Part shown: piece by piece, positions 12,978-20,526 of the stretch
Position numbering within the stretch: the stretch's first letter is position 1
Layout of the letters: every line of letters begins with the position of its first letter
NCBI GenBank assembly: GCA_965214475.1
Contig: OZ243953.1
Span: 1,178,001 to 1,242,000, forward strand
Direction: 5' to 3'
Length of the DNA: 64,000 nucleotides
Origin: SIRX01 sp965214475
Lineage (GTDB): Bacteria > Actinomycetota > Rubrobacteria > Rubrobacterales > Rubrobacteraceae
Program-made: the position numbers and the translations under genes
The notes under the pieces: model-generated
Seen by the model: the letters and a program-made list of their open reading frames with translations, nothing else
The model's database searches: none
Told to the model about the DNA's origin: nothing

Positions 12978-13173
12978 AGCTTGTCAGCATTTCGGCACGC
13001 CACTTTCGGCGGCTTTCAGCTTGTCAGCTTTTGATGCCAGCAAACCTACCGATTCACACCAAGATACATTTTAGCAGGAGCCTGGATTTTAGATGTCTTA
13101 TAAGAAACGGGCAGCGTACCGCGGAATCGGGACAATATTGCTGACTAGCCGAATTGCTGACAAGCTGACTAGC
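12978..13173. repeat. Cluster of five GCTTGTCAGC-like elements in both orientations
   Basis: AGCTTGTCAGC occurs at 12978-12988 and 13018-13028. Its reverse complement or a one-base variant (GCTGACAAGC, GCTGACTAGC) occurs at 13140-13149, 13156-13165 and 13164-13173. The last copy overlaps the stop codon of the NYN gene. The copies can pair across the 198-bp gap in front of the tRNA-tuf operon. The gap otherwise holds AT-rich promoter-like sequence (TAAAAT boxes near 13070-13095) but no gene. Confidence 0.6.
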
Positions 13174-13657
13174 TTTGTTTGCGGCGCACCTCTTCGAGCT
13201 TCCGGCGTACTTCGTGGGACATCCGGTCACCGATGCTCGAACGCTGTCGCGCTTCGGGGTGGCGGGTGAGGGCCGGCAGTTCGTCGAGCAGGTCGCCGAA
13301 CTCGCGTGGGGTGGCGCGGGCGACTCCACGGGCCAGGGCGGTGCGCTGGAGGGCGAAGTCGGCCGTGTAGACCGTTGATGGGCCTGTGAGGTTATCGAGG
13401 AGGCGCTCTATTACGTCGTCGGCTGATTGGGCCGGGGCGCTGTAGACGACGCGCACCGCGCCACCGGCCAATAGTTCCACCCTTTCGCCTTCTGGGCTCC
13501 GGTGGGCGTCGAACACTAGGATAATCTCCTGTCCCGTCCAACCCGCTGCCTTTAGCGTATCGTTCACCAGGAACTCGCGGGCCGCCGCAAAATTGTCTGC
13601 CCGCTGGTAGCGACCGAGGGCGCCGATGACGTTGTAGCCATCCAGGATCAGGGCCAC
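13169..13657 (-). CDS. NYN-domain (YacP/Rae1-like) ribonuclease
   Basis: A 162-residue protein of the YacP family, PIN-like fold. Members such as Bacillus Rae1 cleave mRNA on the ribosome. The N-terminus MALILDGYNVIGAL supplies the first conserved Asp/Asn pair. Acidic residues recur at VFDAHRSPEG, SADDVIERLL and VYTADFALQR, consistent with a metal-binding nuclease site. The C-terminal 40 residues are basic and helical. It starts at GTG 13657, inside the end of rlmB (10-nt overlap). This gene commonly follows cysS and rlmB in Gram-positive bacteria. Function is by family; the substrate here is unknown. Confidence 0.85.
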   Translation of the reverse strand: MALILDGYNVIGALGRYQRADNFAAAREFLVNDTLKAAGWTGQEIILVFDAHRSPEGERVELLAGGAVRVVYSAPAQSADDVIERLLDNLTGPSTVYTADFALQRTALARGVARATPREFGDLLDELPALTRHPEARQRSSIGDRMSHEVRRKLEEVRRKQS

Positions 13658-14355
13658 CCGCGTTGCCTCCGAGCCTCGTACAGCAAAACCGCCGTCGCCA
13701 CGGAAACATTCAACGACTCGACAGAACCGAGCATCGGAATGGATACCTCTCTGTCACACCCTTCACGCACCAGCCGCCGCACGCCACGACCTTCGCTCCC
13801 GAGCACCAGCCCGACCGGCCCGGCGAGATCCACGTCCGCGTAGTTGGTTTCCCCATATTCTGCAGCGTATACCCACAAGCCCGCTTTCTTCATCCGGTCT
13901 ATCGCCCGCCGCAAGTTTGTCTCCCGCGCCACCCGCACGTGCTCGCTCGCCCCCGCACTCGCCTTGACTGCCGCCGCCGTAACGCCGACGGCTTTGTCCT
14001 TCGGGATCACCACGCCACTAGCCCCCGCCCCATCCGCGGCCCTCAAAGCAGCACCTAGATTATGTGGGTCTGTGACGCCATCCAAGACGAGAACTAGAGG
14101 ATCATCTATCGCAAGAATTTCGTCCAGCCCAGAATAAGGGTACGGGCTTACCCGCGCCACGATACCCTGATGCAAGCCGCCACGGGCCAACTCATCAACG
14201 CGGTTCCGAGGAGTTTTCTTGAGAGGCACACCGTATTTGCGGGCTTCAGCGGAGACTTCGTTGCTGCCTGAAGCGTCCAGAATCTCGCGTACCTCGCGCC
14301 GGCTACTGCGCAGAGCCTCGATTACCGACCGGATGCCGTAGATGATTTCTTGCAT
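13648..14355 (-). CDS. rlmB: 23S rRNA (guanosine-2'-O-) methyltransferase RlmB / TrmH family
   Basis: SPOUT-fold SAM-dependent 2'-O-methyltransferase. The N-terminal substrate-binding domain covers about residues 1-75 (MQEIIYGIRSVIEAL). The catalytic SpoU domain shows VLDGVTDPHNLGAALRAADG (motif 1), LVLGSEGRGVRRLV (motif 2) and VESLNVSVATAVLLYE (motif 3, cofactor knot). At 235 residues it is typical. Its place between cysS and the NYN gene is the usual one for RlmB-type enzymes. The exact target nucleotide, Gm2251 in E. coli, is inferred. Confidence 0.9.
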   Translation of the reverse strand: MQEIIYGIRSVIEALRSSRREVREILDASGSNEVSAEARKYGVPLKKTPRNRVDELARGGLHQGIVARVSPYPYSGLDEILAIDDPLVLVLDGVTDPHNLGAALRAADGAGASGVVIPKDKAVGVTAAAVKASAGASEHVRVARETNLRRAIDRMKKAGLWVYAAEYGETNYADVDLAGPVGLVLGSEGRGVRRLVREGCDREVSIPMLGSVESLNVSVATAVLLYEARRQRGWP

Positions 14356-14362
14356 AGTGCGA

Positions 14363-15793
14363 CTACCGACGACTCAGAATAGGGCCTTCAGAGGTATCCT
14401 CGACCGTCCAACCTGCAGCCTGTATCTCATCCCGCAGCCGGTCAGCGGTGGACCAGTCTTTCAACCGGCGGGCCAGCTCTCGGTCTCCAGCTCGCGAAAG
14501 GACATCATTACCGGGGTTTTCGCTGAACCATACGAGCGCACCTTCAGCCCCACCACCTGCGTAAGCTGAAAATAGCACTATACGATCAAAGCCTAAGACT
14601 TCAAAGACCTCTTCCAGAGCGTCCTTTAGGGAACCGAACTCGCGGGCTGCTTCGGGGCGCGCTGAGATTTCTCGTCCGGCGCGTGCAGCCACGTCGAAGA
14701 CGGCGGCGATTACCTCCGCGGTGTTGAAGTCGTCTTGCATCGCGGCGACGAACTTCTCGCGAAGCTCTGTAGCCAGTCGCGCTGACAGTTCGGAGGCAAT
14801 TGTAGAACCGGAGATCGTCGCGTAGAAACGCATCAACCGCTCGTAAGAACGGCGTTTCTCTTCCAATATTTCTTCGGAGTAGTCTATGGGCTGCGAGTAG
14901 TGGCTCTGCAACAGCCACATCCGCAAAGCGTTGCGGCCGTGAAGCTCGACGGCCCGCTTCACCTCCAGAACGTTGCCCACGGACTTCGCCATCTTGCCTT
15001 CGGCCAACGTTACCATTCCGTGGTGCGCCCAAGCCCGGACGAACGTGTGATCAGGATGAGCCCCACTGCTCTGGGCCAACTCGTTCTCGTGGTGCGGAAA
15101 TCTCAGGTCGTTGCCGCCGCCGTGGATGTCCGCGCCGTCCGGCAAGTGCTTCTCGACCATCGCGGAGCATTCGATGTGCCAACCCGGCCGTCCAGATCCC
15201 CACGGGCTCTCCCACGACGGCTCGCCCGGCTTCGACGCCTTCCAGAGCGTAAAATCCAGCGGGCTATTCTTGTATCCTGTCTCTGCTTTCTCCGAGTCGC
15301 GCATCTCATCTGGTTTCTGGCGGGAGAGCACCCCATAATCCTTGAAGCTCTCGACTGAGTAGTAAACGTCGCCATTGCCCGGCGCGTAGGCGTGGCCAGC
15401 CCCGATCAGGTCTTCTATCAGCGAGATCATCTCGGGTATGTGCTCGGTCGCCCGAGGCTCCACGTCCGGCAACCCGACCCCCATGGATTCCAGTCGCTCA
15501 TGAAAGGAATCAATGTAGCGGTCCACGACCTCTTTCCAGGAGACGCCTTCCTCGTTTGCCTTGTTGATGATCTTGTCCTCGATGTCCGTTATGTTCTGGA
15601 CAAAGGTGACCTCGTAATCCCGGCTCTTGAGATACCGGACTGCCACATCCCAGAACAGCGGAGCCCGCACATTACCGATGTGGATGTCGTTGTAGACTGT
15701 CGGGCCGCAGACGTAGATCCCGATGCGGCCGTTCTGTCCGACCTCGACATCACCGCCGCTCAAAGTATCGTGTACTCGCAAGACCATGCGCAT
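14363..15793 (-). CDS. cysS: Cysteinyl-tRNA synthetase
   Basis: Class I aminoacyl-tRNA synthetase charging tRNA-Cys. The HIGH-type motif is HIGN in GPTVYNDIHIGNVR (about residues 30-43). Zinc ligands are suggested by YVCGPT and by WHIECSAM with FPHHENELAQ. The signature KMAKSVGN lies near 274-281. Length 476 is normal. The DALR-like C-terminal helices end in WTVEDTSEGPILSRR. It lies between a lipoprotein gene and rlmB in an operon that also charges tRNA-Glu. Confidence 0.96.
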   Translation of the reverse strand: MRMVLRVHDTLSGGDVEVGQNGRIGIYVCGPTVYNDIHIGNVRAPLFWDVAVRYLKSRDYEVTFVQNITDIEDKIINKANEEGVSWKEVVDRYIDSFHERLESMGVGLPDVEPRATEHIPEMISLIEDLIGAGHAYAPGNGDVYYSVESFKDYGVLSRQKPDEMRDSEKAETGYKNSPLDFTLWKASKPGEPSWESPWGSGRPGWHIECSAMVEKHLPDGADIHGGGNDLRFPHHENELAQSSGAHPDHTFVRAWAHHGMVTLAEGKMAKSVGNVLEVKRAVELHGRNALRMWLLQSHYSQPIDYSEEILEEKRRSYERLMRFYATISGSTIASELSARLATELREKFVAAMQDDFNTAEVIAAVFDVAARAGREISARPEAAREFGSLKDALEEVFEVLGFDRIVLFSAYAGGGAEGALVWFSENPGNDVLSRAGDRELARRLKDWSTADRLRDEIQAAGWTVEDTSEGPILSRR

Positions 15794-15878
15794 ACTGTAC
15801 CTGAGTCTTTGAAGGCGAACAATCCGGGCTTTGGGCTACGGGCGAAACGCGCCTCCGTCCAACGGGTGGAAAGTATTC

Positions 15879-16430
15879 TTACCGGCTCGTACTTACGACT
15901 TGTCCAACGATCCAGAGAGGTCCGGTGCATTTTTGGGGTATTTCCAGATGTTTCTCGTACATTTCGCGCACACCGGGATGAGCTGGAATTTGTCCTCCCC
16001 CCAACTCCACCCTATCTCCGACGCGCGCCAAAGTTTCTCCATCTTCCTTGACAATGTGGACTTTGACACCTTCGGTCTGCATCGAATAACCGGGCGGCCA
16101 GACGATCAGGTCCCCATCGTACGATCCTCGGTTCTTCAGCCGGATGCACCCTGCGTCGTCCACCACGACCCTGCCCGTCGCGAGCGCCGCCATAACTTGT
16201 CCCACGCCCTCCACCGGCTTCTGCCTGATGAAGACCACTTCAGGCTTCGTCAATGGATCGGTGCCGGATGTCTCATTGGTCTTCCCGGTGGCGCCTCTAA
16301 CTACATCCGACGCATCGGACCTATTGGAGCCGTCCGCAGGAGAACCTCCTCCGCAACCAGCTAGAGAAAATCCCGCAACAACGAAGCCCGCCCACACACA
16401 ACTCGCAGCCAGGGCCCGCAAGCGGCTCAT
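15879..16430 (-). CDS. Uncharacterised lipoprotein
   Basis: A 183-residue protein with a lipoprotein signal peptide: a basic MSRLR start, a hydrophobic stretch, and lipobox SLAGC near residue 25, then a Gly/Ser linker. The rest is soluble. It contains VVVDDAGCIRLKNRGSYDGDLIVWPPGY, resembling small secreted beta-rich domains, and a second and third cysteine. I do not recognise a function. Its ATG overlaps the gltX stop by ATGA, so it is translated with two tRNA synthetase genes although its product must be exported and anchored outside. Confidence 0.75.
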   Translation of the reverse strand: MSRLRALAASCVWAGFVVAGFSLAGCGGGSPADGSNRSDASDVVRGATGKTNETSGTDPLTKPEVVFIRQKPVEGVGQVMAALATGRVVVDDAGCIRLKNRGSYDGDLIVWPPGYSMQTEGVKVHIVKEDGETLARVGDRVELGGGQIPAHPGVREMYEKHLEIPQKCTGPLWIVGQVVSTSR

Positions 16431-17719
16431 GAATGTAGTCTGGACTCTCTTGCCTGTTCTATCCTGCTATGTGATTCTTCCGCGCCGAGCACCGCAAAGA
16501 GATACGCCATCTCCGGCCCCCGGTTGCGCCCTGTAAGCGCGAGCCGCAACGGATGGAGCAGGTCACGGGTCTTTATTCCCTCCTCTTTCGACCAGGCGCG
16601 CAGCCCGGCGACGAACTTCCGGGCTTCTTCCAAATCCTCGGCGCTGTTTTCTTCGAGTGCTTCGTAGACGTGCGTAAACACTCTCTCAGAGGTCTCCGGC
16701 AACTCGCTAGCAAATCCCGAAGTATCTACAGGACCAACCATTTCCTGCAGTAAGCGTGGCGCCTCCGACAGTAGCCGCATCTCTTGTTGTAGCGCCTCTA
16801 CCGTGAGGTCTTCCCTACCTTCCGGGAGTGGCTCCGTCATAAAAGTCTCCAAACGGCGCCGCAGTTCCTCCGGCGACAACCCGCGAATATGATGGGCATT
16901 GAGGGAGAGGAGGCGATCCGCGTCGAAGGCTGCGGGACTTGCCCGGAGACGTGAAGGGTCCCATTCCCGCACCAGTTCCTCTAGGTCAGAGAACTCTTCT
17001 CTCCCATCCGGGTGCGTCCATCCGAGTAGTGACAGGTGGTTTACGACGGCCTCCGGAAGGTATCCCTCCTCCCTCATGACAGCGATGCTTTCGGAGCCGT
17101 GGCGTTTGGAGAGCTTCTTGCCATCTGGGCCGAGTATAAGGCCGAGATGTATAAAGTTTGGTTCTTCCACCCCGAGCGCCCGGTAGAGGAGCGTCTGGCG
17201 GGCGGTGTTCGAGAGATGTTCCTCGCCCCGGATGACGTGGCTGATCCCCATATCAAGATCGTCCACCACCGCAGCGAAGTTGTAGGAGGGCGTGCCGTCG
17301 GACTTGAAAAGCACGAAGTCTCCGACCTTGCTAAACGGCACCTCTCCCCTCAACTCATCCCGGAAACTACCCTGCCGGGCGGGTGGACGAAAGTACAGGG
17401 CGCGGCGATCTTCTTCGTCCGCGGATTCGTAGATCAGCCCGGCTTCCGACAGACGTTCTACGGCTTCTTCGTAAGATTCTGTCCTCTCGCTTTGGCGGTA
17501 CGGTCCTTCATCGAAGGAGAGTCCGAGCCAACGGAAGTCTTCTAGCTGCGCCTCCTCGAAGTCCCGGCTGCTGCGCGACTGGTCGGTGTCCTCTATGCGC
17601 AAGACAAGCTCGCCATCGTGGTGCCGGGCGAAGAGGTAGTTGAAAAGCGCGGTGCGGGCGCCGCCGGGATGGAGCATTCCCGTAGGGCTCGGCGCAAAGC
17701 GAACCCGTACCCCGCTCAA
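16427..17719 (-). CDS. gltX: Glutamyl-tRNA synthetase
   Basis: Class I synthetase charging tRNA-Glu. Seen: VRVRFAPSPTG at the N-terminus, the HIGH-type motif as LHPGG (an unusual proline where I, V or L is normal), VLRIEDTDQSRS, the substrate pocket YNFAAVVDDLDMGISHVIRG, and KLSKRHG. The frame opens far upstream, but homology begins at the TTG 17719. That codon overlaps the ispF stop as TTGA, giving 430 residues, at the short end for the family. The C-terminal anticodon domain is complete (GRNRGPEMAYLFAVLG). I cannot tell from sequence whether it is discriminating or also charges tRNA-Gln. Confidence 0.93.
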   Translation of the reverse strand: MSGVRVRFAPSPTGMLHPGGARTALFNYLFARHHDGELVLRIEDTDQSRSSRDFEEAQLEDFRWLGLSFDEGPYRQSERTESYEEAVERLSEAGLIYESADEEDRRALYFRPPARQGSFRDELRGEVPFSKVGDFVLFKSDGTPSYNFAAVVDDLDMGISHVIRGEEHLSNTARQTLLYRALGVEEPNFIHLGLILGPDGKKLSKRHGSESIAVMREEGYLPEAVVNHLSLLGWTHPDGREEFSDLEELVREWDPSRLRASPAAFDADRLLSLNAHHIRGLSPEELRRRLETFMTEPLPEGREDLTVEALQQEMRLLSEAPRLLQEMVGPVDTSGFASELPETSERVFTHVYEALEENSAEDLEEARKFVAGLRAWSKEEGIKTRDLLHPLRLALTGRNRGPEMAYLFAVLGAEESHSRIEQARESRLHS

Positions 17720-18201
17720 AGAGCTTCCAGCAGGCAAACAGCCTGGGCGGCTATGCCCTCTCCACGGCCCGTAAAGCCCAGCCTTTCGGAGGTGGTACCC
17801 CGGACGCTTACCTGCGAAGTTTCGACGCCCAGGGCGTCCGAGAGACTCTCTTTCATTGCGTCTCTGTGTTCCCGGATCTTTGGCCGCTCGCAGACCACGA
17901 CCGCGTCCACATTGGCGACAGCCCACTCGTCCCCGACTAGCTCACGGACTTTTTTCAAGAGTTCTATGGAATCTGCGTCTTTGTAGCGAGGGTCCGTGTC
18001 CGGGAAGTAGTGGCCGATGTCTTCCAGGCCGGCGGCGCCAAGTAGGGCATCCGTTACGGCGTGGGCCAGGACGTCTGCGTCTGAGTGTCCGGTGAGGCTT
18101 TTGTCAAAGGGAATCTCTACGCCGCCCAGAATGAGTTTGCGGTTCTCTTCCAGCCGGGCGAAAGCGTGGACGTCTAAGCCCAATCCAACCCTGAAGCTCA
18201 G
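17716..18201 (-). CDS. ispF: 2-C-methyl-D-erythritol 2,4-cyclodiphosphate synthase
   Basis: Fifth step of the MEP isoprenoid pathway; a zinc enzyme that cyclises CDP-ME-2-phosphate. Metal ligands appear as LDVHAF (D and H near residues 10 and 12) and the first His of GHSDADVLAHAVTDALLG. Also seen: DIGHYFPDTDP and the C-terminal TTSERLGFTGRGEGI. A canonical TTG start at 18183 would remove FRVG, the conserved first strand. The CTG at 18201 overlaps the ispD stop as CTGA, lies 7 nt after GGGG, and gives 161 residues, the normal length. I therefore propose a CTG start. Confidence 0.93.
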   Translation of the reverse strand: MSFRVGLGLDVHAFARLEENRKLILGGVEIPFDKSLTGHSDADVLAHAVTDALLGAAGLEDIGHYFPDTDPRYKDADSIELLKKVRELVGDEWAVANVDAVVVCERPKIREHRDAMKESLSDALGVETSQVSVRGTTSERLGFTGRGEGIAAQAVCLLEAL

Positions 18202-18896
18202 TGCCGTACCCCACTGCGAGACATTAGGATCGCCTCGGCGAGCACGAGGTCCTCCGGGGACGTGAGCTTTACGTTGGTCTTCTCGCCCGCCACGATACCG
18301 ACGCAGCCGCCTTCATTCTCCACTAGCGAAGCGTCATCAGTAGCAGCGCGGAGCCGGTCTTCGGAGGAGGCATATATCTTCCGCAAGAGCCCGAGACGAA
18401 AAGCCTGCGGTGTCTGGGTCGCGTGAAGCTTACTCCGGTCGAGGGTCTCTTGGACGGAACCGTTCTGCGCAACCTTGATGGTGTCAGAGACAGGCACAGT
18501 TGGGATAACACCATCCACCTCTCCGTCGGCCGCTTCTACTACACGCTCTATAAGGTCTGCCGTAACCAGGCAGCGAGAGCCGTCGTGGATCAGGACAATG
18601 GTCTCGTCGTGTTCCGCACACAGCTTCAGGCCGCTACGGGTGGAGAGAGAGCGTGTCTCGCCAGGCTCGGCGCACCCCGCGTACTTATGAATGCCGGACT
18701 CCCGGACGAGCTGTGCAACCATCTGCTTGTCCCCCACGGCGTATATGCGGCTTATGCCGGGAGCGTTCTCGAAAGCGCGCAGGGTGTGGTGCAGCGCCGG
18801 ACGGCCCAGCAGATCTATAAACTGCTTGGGACGGCCCATGCGACTGCCGGTCCCACCGGCGAGCACCAGGGCAACAGAGGTGCCAGCAGGAGCTAT
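18198..18896 (-). CDS. ispD: 2-C-methyl-D-erythritol 4-phosphate cytidylyltransferase
   Basis: Third step of the MEP pathway; transfers CMP to methylerythritol phosphate. The nucleotide-binding loop LAGGTGSRMGRPKQF lies near the N-terminus. ILIHDGSR-type sequence appears as VLIHDGSRCLV, and ATQTPQAFRLGLL and TDDASLVENEG are family signatures. The first GTG (18866) would begin inside the Rossmann strand and lose VALV. The only upstream candidate with a ribosome-binding site (GGGGGAG, 7 nt) is ATA at 18896, overlapping the carD stop as ATAG and giving 232 residues. The start is inference; the enzyme call is firm. Confidence 0.93.
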   Translation of the reverse strand: MAPAGTSVALVLAGGTGSRMGRPKQFIDLLGRPALHHTLRAFENAPGISRIYAVGDKQMVAQLVRESGIHKYAGCAEPGETRSLSTRSGLKLCAEHDETIVLIHDGSRCLVTADLIERVVEAADGEVDGVIPTVPVSDTIKVAQNGSVQETLDRSKLHATQTPQAFRLGLLRKIYASSEDRLRAATDDASLVENEGGCVGIVAGEKTNVKLTSPEDLVLAEAILMSRSGVRH

Positions 18897-19441
18897 GCCT
18901 GTTCTCCCCCGCTCGTGAGGGCTTCGTCCATCAGCGTCTCGGCCTCCTTGACTTTCGTCTCGCGGACCAGGGCGATCTCGGAGGCCAGGATCTGACGCGC
19001 CTTCATGAGCATGTTGCGCTCTCCGGTCGAAAGTCCGTGCTCTTTGCTGTAGGTATTCAGATCTCGGATAACCTCAGCCACCTGGCCTATGTCACCCTCT
19101 CGCAGCTTCTTCTGGTTGAACTTCAGCCGGTGGTTCCAGTTGGCGGGCATCTCCACGGCCAGGTCCCCCAATATGGAGAGTGCCCCAACGACGCCGTCCT
19201 CGTCGGCGCAGTACCTTAACCCGGATTCACTGTCGGCCGGTATGCTCAGTGTGAGTCCGGTGTCCTGAATGTAGATGACGTAGTAGCTCCGCTCCTCTCC
19301 AAGTACAGTCTTTTTCTCGACGCCGGATACACACCCCGCACCGTGGTTCGGATACACGACTATATCGCCCTTGTCGAAGGTCTGAATCTCGTTCTCTATT
19401 ACATTTTCTTTTTCCAAGATACCGTCTTCCTTCCCGGCCAT
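18893..19441 (-). CDS. carD: CarD-family transcriptional regulator
   Basis: RNA polymerase-binding protein that in mycobacteria stabilises open promoter complexes, especially at rRNA genes. The RNA-polymerase interaction domain (FDKGDIVVYPNHGAGCVSGVE, quoted in part: GDIVVYPNHGAG) covers about residues 16-80. A helical C-terminal domain with MPANWNHRLKFNQKKL carries the conserved Trp that contacts the -10 edge. The extra 16 N-terminal residues are acidic. It lies between disA and ispD, the arrangement seen in actinobacteria and firmicutes. Symbol by family. Confidence 0.9.
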   Translation of the reverse strand: MAGKEDGILEKENVIENEIQTFDKGDIVVYPNHGAGCVSGVEKKTVLGEERSYYVIYIQDTGLTLSIPADSESGLRYCADEDGVVGALSILGDLAVEMPANWNHRLKFNQKKLREGDIGQVAEVIRDLNTYSKEHGLSTGERNMLMKARQILASEIALVRETKVKEAETLMDEALTSGGEQA

Positions 19442-19443
19442 CG

Positions 19444-20526
19444 TTATAGAACCTCACCGGAGGGTTCGAGATTTTTCTGACGTTCGAGGCCGCGCCGGAT
19501 GGCCCGGGCGCGTGCCTGTCCTACGCCGTCAACGTCGTCCAACTCGTCCTGAGAGGCTTCGAGTAGCTCTTTCAAGGAGCCGAACTCCCGGATCAAACTG
19601 CCGGCAACCTTGCGCGGCAAACGGGGGATCTGCTCCAGTTGTCGGTAACCCCGCGGGTGCAGATAGAAGTCGTCCGTCTGACTTGTGGAGTCGTACCCAA
19701 GAATCCGCGCCATCTCCACCGTGTCCGAGAGTTGCTCGGAGTCGAAAGCGTGCAACTCTTTGAGGACGTCCTGCTCGTTCACGCCATCTTCGATATAGTC
19801 CCTCAAAAGCGCCCGATATTGCTCGGGGACGTTGCTGAACGCCTCTTCGAGTTGCATGTCCACCAGCCTGCCTTCCCGACCCAGTTCCCGGACGTAAGCC
19901 TCGATCTCATCTGCGATGCGAACGGTGTACTCGAAGGTGCTGATGGCTCCTAAGACCTCCCGCAGCGTTACCGTACTGTCATACTCGTGCATCGTTAGGA
20001 CCCGCGCCTCTTCCCGCAGCCGTCGCATGAACTTCTCCAGCGTAGCCAGCGCAGAGTTAGCCTTCGAGAGCGCCACCCCAATGTCCTCCAGAACGTGCGG
20101 CCCGTAAGGCCCCTGATATAGGCTCACCACCCGCCGCCGCTCCGAGACCGCCACCACGAGGTCTCCCGTGTGTTGGGCCGTCCGGTGGGCCGCCAGATGG
20201 CGCATGCCGGTCTCCTCAGAGGAGAGGGAAGGGTCCGGACTCAACTGCACGTTGGCGTAATGGATAGTCGAGAGATCCGGGGACATCACAATAGCCCCAT
20301 CCATCTTCGCCAACTCGTAGAGTCTCATCGGCGCGAACTTCAACTCCATCTTCATGCCGCCGGAGATGATCCCCAACCGTTCCAGTTTTTGCGGGTTGGA
20401 GACTACTACGAGCGCGCCATTGCTAGCCCGAATAATGTTGTCTATGCCATCCCGAAACTCCGTACCCGGCGACACGAAATCCAGGGCATCGGCGAGCTCC
20501 GCCGGTAGGCCGCGACGCGCGGTCAC
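19444..20526 (-). CDS. disA: DNA integrity scanning protein DisA (diadenylate cyclase)
   Basis: DisA makes cyclic di-AMP and scans DNA. The N-terminal DAC domain keeps KMDGAIVMS (the DGA motif) and NVQLSPDPS. The RHR motif, normally GTRHRTAER, reads GMRHLAAHR: the second arginine is Leu and the next Thr is Ala. A central helical spine follows. The C-terminal helix-hairpin-helix DNA-binding part (ELDDVDGVGQARARAIRRG) is normal. Start GTG 20526 overlaps the radA stop by GTGA. The altered RHR motif could weaken cyclase activity while leaving DNA binding. Confidence 0.93.
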   Translation of the reverse strand: MTARRGLPAELADALDFVSPGTEFRDGIDNIIRASNGALVVVSNPQKLERLGIISGGMKMELKFAPMRLYELAKMDGAIVMSPDLSTIHYANVQLSPDPSLSSEETGMRHLAAHRTAQHTGDLVVAVSERRRVVSLYQGPYGPHVLEDIGVALSKANSALATLEKFMRRLREEARVLTMHEYDSTVTLREVLGAISTFEYTVRIADEIEAYVRELGREGRLVDMQLEEAFSNVPEQYRALLRDYIEDGVNEQDVLKELHAFDSEQLSDTVEMARILGYDSTSQTDDFYLHPRGYRQLEQIPRLPRKVAGSLIREFGSLKELLEASQDELDDVDGVGQARARAIRRGLERQKNLEPSGEVL

